A program made the translations under genes and the position numbers. Shown in pieces: positions 1 to 11,180 of a DNA stretch of 64,000 nucleotides; positions within the stretch are counted from its first letter, which is position 1; each line of letters opens with the position of its first letter. The notes beneath the pieces were generated by a model. The model was given only the letters and a program-made list of their open reading frames with translations, was not told where the DNA came from and ran no database searches. Source of the DNA: Diaporthe sp. PMI_573 (Eukaryota > Ascomycota > Sordariomycetes > Diaporthales > Diaporthaceae); NCBI GenBank assembly GCA_021399435.1, contig JAJTUP010000031.1, positions 434,001 through 498,000 of the forward strand, written 5' to 3'.

Positions 1-605
1 GTGGGCAGCTGGGTCAGTCTTAGGCTCGTATAGTCTGCGGGGACTGGCTCGTACTGTATATCCGAATGCCACTGGGAAAAGTAATCATAGCGACGCTTGG
101 TGGGTGGCGGGGCGAGATGAATGAGTGCCTTGCGTTGGATCGAGCTGACGGGACTTATCTCAGCATCGACAACTCCAAACTCAGTGGTATTATTGAGTAT
201 GGGATGGACGTGGAGAGTGGAGTCTGCGGGTTTGCCGCTCATCTGCCCTAAGCGATGAACGAGCTCTTTCTGAAGCTTGTCGGTGAGGTTATCTTGAGCA
301 CGGAAGAACGCCACGCCGCGCTGTGAAACTGTGATGACGGCTGGTCAGGCTCTGTTGCTGTACGAGAATTTGGCAGTGAACGCACTTTCGATTGCTAGAT
401 CACGGAGTAACTCGTCTGAATTGGCAGCATGCAGAATGTCGTCCACAAGATTGACTGATGGAAACTCCCTGCCTATGACGGGTGTCACATCTTCCCAGTC
501 AAATTCAGCAAGCGCTCCTGAGGACTTCAGGGGCTTTGGAAATGATTTGGTCTTCCCAGGAAGGGATGAGACCGGTTCCGTGTTTGATACAGCGCCGGGA
601 GCCAT
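1..605 (-). CDS. TauD/TfdA-family Fe(II)/2-oxoglutarate dioxygenase, 3' part beyond window edge
   Basis: Partial gene read leftward. Exon 1 is 605-386 (start ATG at 605, protein MAPGAVSN...), intron 385-329 (57 nt, GTGCGT...ACAG), exon 2 runs from 328 off the left edge. The splice joins ...LLRDLAI to ISQRGVAFFRAQ and continues to a WHSDIQYEP segment, which supplies the H-x-D part of the 2-His-1-carboxylate iron site; the distal His lies outside the window. Fungal members of this family use 2-oxoglutarate and oxygen to oxidise small molecules (taurine, sulfonates, or secondary metabolites); the substrate here is unknown. It is divergent from PKS1 with a 1.57-kb shared upstream region, so a tailoring role in the PKS1 pathway is possible, but a primary-metabolism role is equally open. 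About 180 residues are visible; the family is usually 350-400. Confidence 0.85.
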
Positions 606-2172
606 AGTCACATCGATAACCATAAAAGTTCTGAATTGTCCGTAGAATGAAGCTGAAAGGGTGTGCTCTCTCACCCTTTATGTAGGTAGATTTAGTCGGC
701 TCAGGTATTACTCCGGGTGCTTCACGTCATTGAATAAGATTTGGCATCGTCCCATTACCTTAACTGGCAAGGTGAGACGCGATTGCGCAATATCGCTCTA
801 TTGAATATCCTAACAATTATAATTTCACGCTTCATTTGTCACCTTTTAATTCCATACATGGCTGTGGTTTATGGACGCGGAACTGCAAGCATTGTAAGGG
901 TTGATTGTGAAAGTACAAGGGGGTCATTCCCATGTCGGCCAGGGTGGCATTGTTAGAGTGGCTGGGCACGGATACCGCTTGTCTGGAGTTACATGAGACC
1001 CGGTAAGCGTCATACCCTATCTTGCCCGTCCTTGTCGTAGTCTCCTCAATCCTATTCGTACGAGCTTATTGCACGGTATGTGTGCCGAGGGATAAGGCGA
1101 CAATTTGTAGATCTATTACCCTACGGCTTTTGGGCATCCTCTGCCGACCCGCGCAAGGCATACTTCTTTTGCCGAAGACATGGGCGGAGGAGCCCAAAAT
1201 CAGGGTACATGACACGAAACGAGGCAATCGTTCCCTGACATCCACCGGTGCTACTTAAGTTGAGGCATACCGCCGATCTTGCCTCGGTTATGGTCGCAAG
1301 CTCTGGTTGAAAAGGAGAAAGCTTTGAATACGAGGACCAATCAAGCCAGGTTCTATTGCCCCATGAACGTACATTCTCGAACACATATTTCTTAGATAGG
1401 GTCACAAATGGATATGAGGGTGTCTTGTTAATTCAGGATATGGACTTGTGCATGGCATAAGAAATTCTTCTCGCTACATTGATCCGAACGTATGTTCCTA
1501 TCAGATGCATTACTTAACGAACCGGTAACAATTACCGTTAGGCTGCGTCAGTTCTCTTCTTACCCCTGGTCTGCATTGTAGCGGCGACTTACGCGTAACC
1601 TTGTTCACAGCCCTGTCCTGCTGTTTGATACCACTGAACTCAACCTTAAACTCTGTTTCGTACCGTCCCTAACGCGCACCTAGTTTACTCAGTCAATTGC
1701 ACATCTTCTGCCTTAGATAGACAAGTAACCTTAGTATAAGCCATGCTACAACCAACCAAGTTATAGCGCCCGCCGGGCTGTTTAAACTTTTCTAGGGACG
1801 GCGCTCGGGCTAGAAAATTGCATATGCTACAACAAGCAGGGAGTGATTATCCCAGGAGGTGCATTAGTTCGTCTTTGATCCTGGTACTCGTTGATCAATA
1901 CCGTTATCATGCGGAGGCGAGAGCTTCAATCAGTCCAGACCATGAGAAAGCCCCTTGGCCCTTGCAGATACCGGGATTGTTCACAACCAGGTGTTTGTTA
2001 AAAGAAAGAGAAAGGGCCATAACCCATGTATCTTGTAGATATAATATTTTCTATTGTCCAAACTCGACCACTATCGGGCGCTGTCGGTGAACAGCAAGTT
2101 TCATCCTTGTGGCCAACTGCTCTCGCATCGTAACTCTTTTGCTCACCACTTCACGTCTTCACACCACCGATC
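606..2172. promoter_or_regulatory. Divergent intergenic region between the dioxygenase and PKS1
   Basis: No convincing gene is seen here. Because the dioxygenase (starts 605, leftward) and PKS1 (starts 2173, rightward) are divergent, the region must hold both promoters. A GC-rich inverted repeat, GCCCG-C-CGGGC, lies at 1768-1778, roughly 400 bp upstream of the PKS1 start; CCG/CGG-type inverted sites are typical targets of Zn(II)2Cys6 regulators, but one site is weak evidence. The short open frames here have no recognisable protein features. Confidence 0.5.
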
Positions 2173-5100
2173 ATGCCTTGCAAACCCCCTGAGCCCATAG
2201 CCATTGTTGGGAGTGGCTGTCACTTCGCTGGTAGCACTGATTCACCCTCTGCGCTGTGGAAGCTGCTCATTGAACCACGCGATGTTCGCACCACGATTCC
2301 TGAGAGCCGTTTCAACGCAGAGGGTTGGTATCACCCAGATGGCTCCTACCATGGGCGCTGTAACGTCAAAAAGTCATATCTCCTTGACCGGGATGTGAAT
2401 GCCTTCGATACCGAATTCTTTGGCATGACGCCTGTGGAAGCGAAGGCAACCGACCCCCAGCAGCGGCTGCTGATGGAGACTGTGTACGAGGCCGTTGAGG
2501 CAGCTGGTCTGACGCTCGAAGGTCTGAAGGGAAGCGACACTGGCGTCTACGTCGGTGTGATGTGGTGCGATTATGAGTCGAATCTCTTCCGGGACCTTCA
2601 AACTGTTCCGAAATACTCGGTTATAGGGACCGGCCGAAGCAGCATATCAAGTCGACTATCCTACTTCTTTGACTGGCACGGACCTTCGGTGACTCTCGAC
2701 ACTGCCTGCTCTTCTAGCCTTGTGGCCCTTCATTTGGCAGTTCAGGCCTTACGGGCGGGCGATTCTCAAATGGCTGTTGCTTGTGGCACCAATGTGATTA
2801 TTGGACCCGAAAATTATGTCACTATGTCCAAGCTTCAGCTTTTGTCTCCCGATGGTCTCAGTAGGATGTGGGATCGGGATGCGAATGGCTAGTCAGTACT
2901 CCCAACACATTCTTACCTCTAAAGGAATTTGATGTCTAACAGAGCTGCAGTGCGCGGGGTGATGGTGTGACCGCTGTTGTGCTGAAAACACTCGGTAATG
3001 CCATAGCGGACGGGGACCACATCGAGTGTATTATCAGGGGAACAGATGTGAATCACGATGGTGCCACCCCTGGGATGACCATGCCCAGCGTGTCAGCTCA
3101 AAAGGCCTTGATTCGGAGAACATACACGAAAGCAGGTCTTGATCCTCTGGCGTCTAGAGACCAGCCTCATTACTTTGAAGCACACGGAACGGGTACACCA
3201 GCCGGTGACTCTGTAGAAGCCGAGGCCATCTACAGAGCCTTCTCTGAGGGTACAGCTGACCCTGAGCCACGGAAGCCACCATTGTATGTCGGCTCAATCA
3301 AGACAGTTCTTGGCCACACGGAAGGTTCAGCGGGTATTGCAGGCGTGATCAAGGCGTCGCTAGCAGTTCAAAATGGCCGAATTCCCCCGAACCTCTCATT
3401 CAACAACCTGAGCCATCGTGTGAAGCCATTCTATAAAGGAGTCAAGATCCTAAAAAGCGCAGCAACGTGGCCCGATGTTACAACAAGTCAACCAAGGCGA
3501 GCAAGCGTGAACAGCTTTGGCATCGGTGGTACCAATGCACACGTTATTCTGGAAAGCCATGATCAAGCGTCAAACCCTACCGCTCTGCCTGAGACCGGTC
3601 ATCTTTTCACCCCATTTGTGTTCTCCGCAGGATCGGAGCAGTCGTTACGCGCGAGCCTTTCCGCTTACGATGCATTCCTCACAGACAACCCCAAAATAAA
3701 TATTCACGATTTGGCCTGGACTCTTAGAAAGCGGCGGTCCACCTTCGACTACCGGACGTCCCTCGTGGCGAGCAGTGTTGATGACCTCCAGTCGAGCATC
3801 CGCGACCACCTCAATGGCAGTTCCAGCTCCGTCATCAGGGCGAGACCAACATGGGAGAGAGGCACGACCAAGGTCCTTGGAGTTTTCAATGGACAAGGAG
3901 CCCAGTATGCCCGCATGGGCTCGGAGCTTATTGAAAAGTCACCGGCTGCTCGGAAGATTGTGGAGAAATTCGAATCATACCTGTCCGAACTCCCGGAGAG
4001 TGATCGACCTACCTGGTCACTCAAGACTGAACTACAAGCTGGTGCCTACGAGTCTCGAGTTCAGGAGGCGACCATGGCACAATCTCTATGCACCACGGTG
4101 CAGTTACTCCTGGTTGACCTTTTACGAGCTGCTGGTATCACATTCAGCGCCGTGGTTGGCCATTCCTCGGGCGAAACTGCCGCCGCTTATGCCGCCGGCT
4201 GGATCACGGCGCGCGACGCTGTTTACGTTGCATTTTACCGCGGCATCCACGTCCACTCTGCTCGCAGTCCCAATGGAGACAGCGTCAAAGGCGCGATGCT
4301 AGCTGTCGGTCTCCCAATGACGGCGGCAACAGAGCTGTGTGACGATGCAAAGTTCTCCGGACGTATTAATGTCGCGGCCAGCAATTCGCCTTCAAGTGTG
4401 ACAATATCGGGGGACGAAGACGCCATATCTGAATTAAAGCAGCTACTGGACCACGGGAATGTTTTCAATCGGCGTCTCTTTGTAGACAGGGCATATCACT
4501 CCCGCCACATGCTCCCTTGCTTTGACGGCTACGTCAGCTCGCTACGTGGATGCCATATCAAAGCCCAGGCAGCTACAGCAGCAAGTTGCACCTGGGTTTC
4601 CAGCGTGTACAATGAGCCCGTGACTTCAGAAGGGGGGTTGGACGGAAAATACTGGGCCGAGAATTTGACCCGGCCCGTATTGTTTTCTCAAGCACTTGCT
4701 ACTGCCCTCTCGACAGACGATTTCGATTTCGCTATTGAGGTCGGGCCTCATCCGGCGTTGAAACAGCCCACGCTTCAAACTATGCAAGCAACTTTGGGAA
4801 GAAAGTTCGAGTATACAGGGACACTCTCTCGAGGAACTGACGCTGTACACGCGATGTCAACTTGTATGGGCAATTTGTGGTCTCATCTGGGTGCTACTGC
4901 AGTGAATTTGGACAGCTACGAAAGGTTCATGCAAGATGGCCAGCGCCTATTGCAAGTCGTCAAAGGCTTGCCCACGTATCAGTGGAATCATACTTCCACA
5001 TATCGACACGAGTCGCGAGTCTCGCGACATATGCGGTTGAGAAGTCAACCAGCCCACTCATTACTAGGGGACATGTGCCCTGAAAGCGCCCCGCATCAGA

Positions 5101-8100
5101 TGAGCTGGAGGAACATGTTGAGTGAGAGTAAGATCGACTGGCTCAGTGGTCATCAGGTTCAGGGCCAGGTCGTATTCCCTGCGTCGGGCTATATTTGCAC
5201 AGCTTTAGAGGCTCTGGTTTCGTTGTCAAGCGGAAGGGAGATGCGGCTAATCGAGATGCGAGACTTCATCATACATCACGCCATCCCTTTAGATCAGGAT
5301 GTTGAGGTTTTAACCTCCCTGGTCGACATCACTGCACTGCAACCCGATCATACACGCGCCAAGTTTACTTATTCGGCGGCCCTGGGAGTCGAGGCCAACG
5401 AGTTGACATTAGTTGTTAGTGCAGACATCGACGTCTTTTGGGGAGAGGCCGATCCGACACTTATGCCCCCTCGAGTTCCAATACCACCTCACGTTATCAA
5501 CATTGATCCAGAGAGGTTCTACAATGTGATGGACAAGCTGGGTCTGGGATTCCGAGGCCGATTCAGTTCCTTGACATCAATCAAGAGAAAACATGGCCAC
5601 TCCTCATGTGTGGTCAAGATTGGCCCAAGTGAACATTCAGGTGAATCACTTATCCACCCCGCAGAACTTGATTCTTCGTTTCAGTCGATATTCCCAGCGT
5701 ATGGATACCCTGGGAATGACCGCCTTTCAAGCCTTCATCTTCCTCAGAGCTGTGAGCTCATACGAGTGAGCCCTGCCCTCTGTCGATCTATGAAAATGAC
5801 AACTACACTCGCACCCGTCACCACGATGATCACATACGAAGACTCTAATGGCAACGGATTCTCCGGAGACATCAACATATTCCCAGAAGATGTTCCCTAT
5901 GCAGCAATTCAGGTACAGCGGATGAAAGTCACGCCTCTTCGCCCAGTGTCTGCCGCTGATGATCGGAAACTCTTCTTTGGGACACACTGGATCAAAAGCT
6001 GTCACGAGTCGATAGCATGTGACTCCGTCATAGATCAAAGCAACAAAGACATTCGAGATGTTCTAGTGCGGATCTCTACCTTCTACTTGAGACAGCTCGA
6101 TCACTCAGTACCCTTGGATCATCCGTCGCGGTCGGGGTCCCGATATAGAAATTACCTACGGTACGCGCGACATGTCACCCAGCTGGTCGAGAATGGGGAA
6201 CACAAATGGGCCAAGATTTCATGGCTCCATGATACACCGGAAGATATCATGGAAGCGAGCAACCCATTTTGTCACCGATCAGATATACGTCTGATGCATC
6301 TTGTGGGTCAGGAAATTCCACGAGCTCTAAAGAACGAGTGTGACATGCTAGAGGTGCTCCGAGAGTCTAACCTTCTGGATGACTATTACGAGAACGAGTT
6401 TGGACTTAAGCAGTTGTCATCCTGGATCGGCCAGGCTGCTCAGAATATCGTTGACCGCCATAGCCACATGAAGATATTGGAAATAGGTTAGTAACATTGC
6501 ACGAGATATAAGGGAAAGACTTTTGAAGCTAATTTTACAAAAGGCGCCGGAACTGGTGGCGGCACCAAAAGTATCCTTCGAGCCATCGGCCAGAGGTTTC
6601 ATTCCTATACTGCGACTGATATCTCTGCGGCTTTCTCCGATGACATCGACGCCGTGTCTTCGAAACACAACGATCGCGTAGCATTCAAAGTACTCGACGT
6701 GGAGAAGGATCCACTCCAACAAGGATACACGGAAAGCGCCTACGACCTGGTCATTGCGTTCTCGGTCCTTCATGCTACAGCTAATCTGGAGCAGACCCTG
6801 AGACACGCTCGGAGGCTCTTGAGGCCTGGGGGATTCCTTCTTGTCGGCGAAGCCAATAACAGCATTCACACTGGCAGTCTCCCTGGTGTCATATTTGGCA
6901 CCTTGCCAGGATGGTGGCTTGGACAAGAAGATGGACGTGTTCTGTCCCCTCTGGTCTCGACAGAGCAGTGGAACACACTCCTCGAGTCCACTGGCTTTTC
7001 TGGTGTTGATCTCAGTGCGCCAAATGAGCTTCAAGATTTCTTCGGTGCATCCCTGTTCCTGTCGCAGGCCGTTGACGATGCCGTCAAATTTCTTCGAGCG
7101 CCTCTTGCTACTCCTGCTACCCCAACTATACTTCCTCCAATGGAGACTCTTGCTGTTGTGGGCGGTAACACGGCGCGGAGCACGTGTCTGGTCAATGAGC
7201 TCAAAGTCATCCTGAAGCAATTCGCCGCCGAAGTGCACATTTTCGAAACTTTAGAGGATCTTGTGGACCAAGAGTGTGGGCCTTCTTCGCCAATCATCAG
7301 TCTGACTGAGCTTGACAACCCCATTTTCAAAGACCTGACTACCAAACGCTTCGCTGCGCTGAAGAAGACTTTTGGAGCCGCCAGAGATTTACTTTGGGTT
7401 ACAAGCGGCCGCCGATGGCATGAACCATTCGCCAACATGACCGTCGGATTTGGACGGACAGCTAGGAACGAGACACCCGACCTGCGTCTCCAGTTCCTCG
7501 ATGTGGAAGATGTCGCGAATCTAGATGCCTGCAAGATTGCCGAGGTCTTCCTCCGTCTTCGGACAAAGGTCGAGGAAAAGAACTATATCCTCTGGCCTCT
7601 GGAAACCGAAATCATTAATGATTCTCAACAGTGCGAGTTAGTACCACGGTTTCGTCATATTTTCACGCGAAACGATCGATACAACTCCACGCGGCGTGCG
7701 GTCACGCGGGATGTTGATGTCAAAATTTCTCCCGTCAGTATGGAGCCAGGTCAGAATGGGTGTGTCTTCAAAGAGTTAAGACTACAAAAAGCCAACAGGA
7801 AAGAGCACCTAATCGAGATACGAACTACGCACACGTTATGGTCTGCCATCAACACTCCGCTGGGCCATAAATTCCTTGCCCTGGGGGTGGAGCCGGGCAC
7901 CGGGTCTACATATTTAGCTCTTGTGCCCTCACCAGCATCTCTTCTCAGAGTCTCTACAACCTCTGCTATTCGTTGCTCAACCACTCATTCTTCCATGGAA
8001 TTGCTCCTCGCTCTTGCCGCAGCTCACTTGGTTGCCATGGCAGTCCTCCATCATCTTTTCCCTGGCCAAACACTAGTTGTGCATAATCCCACAAACCTCA

Positions 8101-9845
8101 TCGCTCACGCTATCGCAGCACATGCACAAGAGAAAGACGTCTCCGTTGTTTTCACGACGGACCACAAGGGTTTGAAACCCCCCAGCTCTTGGGTGACGAT
8201 TCCCCAGCACTCAACCCGTTACGCACTGAGAAGTCTTCTTCCAGCCAATATTGCCTGCTTTGTCGGGTTCTGGGGCCAAAACACTTCAAGGTTGCCGTTT
8301 GAATCAGCCCTCTTGTCAAGCCTCCCGCGAAGTTGTCGAATAGAATCGGCTGATACGATTTACTCATTTAATGGATGTGATCACGTCAGTTCTGACCCTG
8401 TATTGGCTCAAATCCTCGATGGCGCGGCAGAATATGCCGAGAGGCATGAGAACCACGAACAACATGCCATGCTACCAAGCGCCACGAGACTCGAAGATCT
8501 CACAGGCGAAACGCCTCCCAGCAACCCGATGACTGTTGTTGACTGGACGTCGTCAGGCTTGCTGTCAGTTCGGGTCACAAGCCTTGATTCCGGGCCCGTG
8601 TTCCAGGGCGATAAGTCGTACTGGCTGGCTGGTTTGACTGGTGCCCTAGGTGTTTCTCTATGCGACTGGATGATCAATCACGGTGCTAGGTCACTTATCC
8701 TAACCAGCAGGAGCCCTCAAGTCGACCGTGATTGGATCTTATCGCACGAGCGCAATGGAGTCACCATAACGATCATGTCATGGTAAAGTAAATAATGCTT
8801 CTCTCCGAAGATACATACTGACTATCGAATAGTGATATGAATGATGAGGCCTCGCTGGGGTCAGTGAAACAGACTATCGACGCAAACTTGCCCCCGATAG
8901 TTGGCGTCATGAACGGTGCTGCAGTACTCAGAGACGTATCCATCGCCAACATGAGTCTGGAACAGTTCAACGATGTCATAGGCCCAAAGATGTATGGCAG
9001 CATATATTTGGACCGACTCTTCTGGGACCAGCCGCTTGATTTCTTCATTCTCTTCTCTTCTGTCAGCTGCATTTTCGGGAATCCAGGCCAGGCCAATTAC
9101 TGCGCGGCCAATACTTACGTATGCAGTCTCGCCGCTCAACGCAGGCAACGTGGCCTAGCTGCGACCGCCCTCAACATAGGGGCTATCTCCGGTGTCGGAT
9201 ATATGGAAAGAGAGGATAGAAAGGCCCTCGAGTTGACGATATCCAAGATGGCTTTGATGCGTCTGTCAGAAGAGGATGTCCACCAACTCATCGCGGAAGC
9301 AATCGAGGCCGGTCATGTTGATTCTGAGGACGGTCCGGAGCTATCCACGGGCCTCCTGGATGTGAAATCCGATTCATCCGAGGCCCCTGTCTGGACTTCA
9401 GATCCCAGATTCACAAACTTTCTCGTCGATCAAGCAGAGAGTGACAAAGGGAGAAAGCAAGCTGTGGCTGAATCTCTGCCGGAAATGCTCAACGATTGTG
9501 AGAATCGCGAAGACCTGGAGCTAATTGTCAAAAGTAAGTCTGATATAGTACTCAAGTCAAGCTATGGACACTGACAGCAGGACAGGAGCTTTTGCAACGC
9601 AGCTCCGGCGGGTGTCGCTTGTGACCATGCCAGACGAGGAGCTCATGGCCAAGCGCAGCAATGATCTCGGCCTCGATTCCTTAGTCTCAGTCGGCATCAG
9701 AGACTGGTTCCTCAGAAACTTCGATGTCAGCATAGCGGTTCTGAAGATTATCGGTAACAACACGATGGCGAGCTTGGCCGAGGATGTCGCGGGACTCATT
9801 CCAGCAGAGTTGACGCCGCGACTGCCATCAGAAACAAGAGCCTGA
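2173..9845 (+). CDS. Highly reducing type I polyketide synthase PKS1 (KS-AT-DH-MT-KR-ACP, no ER)
   Basis: Five exons: 2173-2891, 2951-6486, 6544-8782, 8833-9533, 9586-9845 (2484 aa; introns 50-59 nt, all frame-consistent). Domains in order: ketosynthase with Cys179 (DTACSSS), His318 (EAHGTGT) and His362 (GHTEG); acyltransferase with Ser645 (GHSSGE); dehydratase with His974 (GHQVQGQ) and Asp1147 (LDSSFQ); C-methyltransferase with an intact SAM motif (LEIGAGTGGGT, about 1416-1426, formed across intron 2); a non-catalytic stretch where an enoyl reductase would sit; ketoreductase with GLTGALG (about 2115) and Tyr2254 (NYCAAN); acyl carrier protein with phosphopantetheine Ser2430 (LGLDSL). It should build a methylated, partly reduced polyketide from malonyl-CoA with SAM and NADPH. 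There is no ER motif and no thioesterase, reductase or condensation domain, so release and enoyl reduction need partners. The product cannot be predicted. Confidence 0.95.
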
Positions 9846-10057
9846 TGGTATATGGTTAGTTCGATAGAGAACTCTTAGACACAGGAATTCAGAGATGTCC
9901 TGGACGTCCTATTTGCCAGTAACAATGTTCATCGAGCGATGAGGTTCACTTGGGCTACATGAAACATCTAATCCTACAGTCAAAAGTGATCATTCTACTC
10001 ATGCGAGTAATTAATTATTTCCGTGCTTGGTACTTGGTCCCAAGTCGAGATTCTGCC

Positions 10058-11180
10058 CTAGTTCGTTTTGACTTCAAACTTGCCGCTTGCAGTCGGCTTG
10101 GAAAGTACCCATGCAATCCCCTGTTCTATGACCCGATCCCATCTTGCAGATTCTGATAGATTGCCCAAGACCCTCCTGAAGCCGTGCGGGAGACCTGGGA
10201 ACATGTGAACATCAACTGGAACTCTGGTGACTTTCCAGTCAGCCACTCATACTCAAGTCATAAACCGCAGGAATTCGCACTTACCCGGCTTCAGCGAGCA
10301 TTTTGGCATACAGCAATCCTTCATCTCTCAAAGGATCCCAGCCTGTGATGGTGAGTATCGCAGGAGGCAGCCCCCGAACCTGCTCAGGCTTTGCGTTACC
10401 CGGATTCAATTCAATATCATCCTCTTGCGGATCCTCGACTTTCAACAAGTCCGTAAAAAAACGGCAAACAGAGAGAGGCATGAGTGGCGCGAGTCTATTC
10501 TGCTCATATGAGCAGACGCAGCTGCTCTTGAGTTTCCTACGCTGCGGCTCATAGCAGTCCATTATCGCCAAGCAAGGTATCTGTAAAAGCTGTCCAGCAA
10601 TCGCTGGGCGCGCCACGCTCGCCTTGCCGAGGTGCTTCTTCAGCACGAAAGCTGCAGCGAGTTGCCCGCCGCTCGAGATGCCGCCTAATACAACCCGCAG
10701 CGGATCACCGCCAAGCTCGCCGATGTGGTCATGCAGCCACTCGAACGCATCGCCCGTGTCGTTCCACGCGGTGGGATAACCGTGCTCCGGCGTGTGGCGA
10801 AAGTTGACGCTGAGGACCACGACCTGCGCATTGATAGCGATCCGGGCGCATATCGCATCCTCTGTCGCCAGCGTGCCGAAGAGGAACCCACCGCCATGCA
10901 GGTGCATATACACAGGCAAGATCTCGGCCGCATCCATACTTGCAGGCCGGTAGCTCCGCGCTTCAATACTTGAGCCATCGCGTGTAGGGACCGAATAGTC
11001 CTGCATCCGAACATGCGGCCCCAGGCTTTTGAATTCCTCCGAAGTGGTTGCTTCGCGCTGCTTGTTGAAGAGACCTCGCCACTCGACTATCGATTCACAC
11101 TGTGGCGAAAATGACGGGACATTCGTGGCTCCCATCAGCCATTTTGTACTTGGTGTGCCGTACTCTGAAAAGTCGCACAT
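10058..11180 (-). CDS. Alpha/beta hydrolase, HSL/fold-3 family (possible polyketide release or tailoring hydrolase)
   Basis: Two exons, 11180-10285 and 10223-10058, intron 10284-10224 (61 nt, GTAAGT...CAG); 353 aa, a normal length for the family. Visible signatures: oxyanion loop HGGGF (about 95-99), nucleophile elbow GISSG with Ser169, acid in GWDPLRDEG (Asp282) and His312 in PGLPHGF, the last supplied by exon 2. All catalytic triad elements are present. No signal peptide is evident, so a cytosolic enzyme is likely. It converges on PKS1 with a 212-bp gap. PKS1 lacks its own release domain, so a stand-alone thioesterase/esterase role is a reasonable inference; fold-3 enzymes also deacetylate or hydrolyse pathway intermediates. 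The known HR-PKS release enzyme LovG belongs to a different hydrolase family, so this role is by analogy only. Confidence 0.88.

Noticed and set aside
66..251. Short plus-strand frame at the left edge
   Set aside because: It lies opposite exon 2 of the TauD dioxygenase, which has a recognisable iron-binding motif.
6417..7238. 273-codon minus-strand frame
   Set aside because: Antisense to the methyltransferase part of PKS1; it crosses an intron and contains no domain.
2173..9845. PKS1 as a PKS-NRPS hybrid
   Set aside because: The protein ends right after the carrier domain (stop at 9843-9845) and no condensation or adenylation motifs follow in any frame before the hydrolase.
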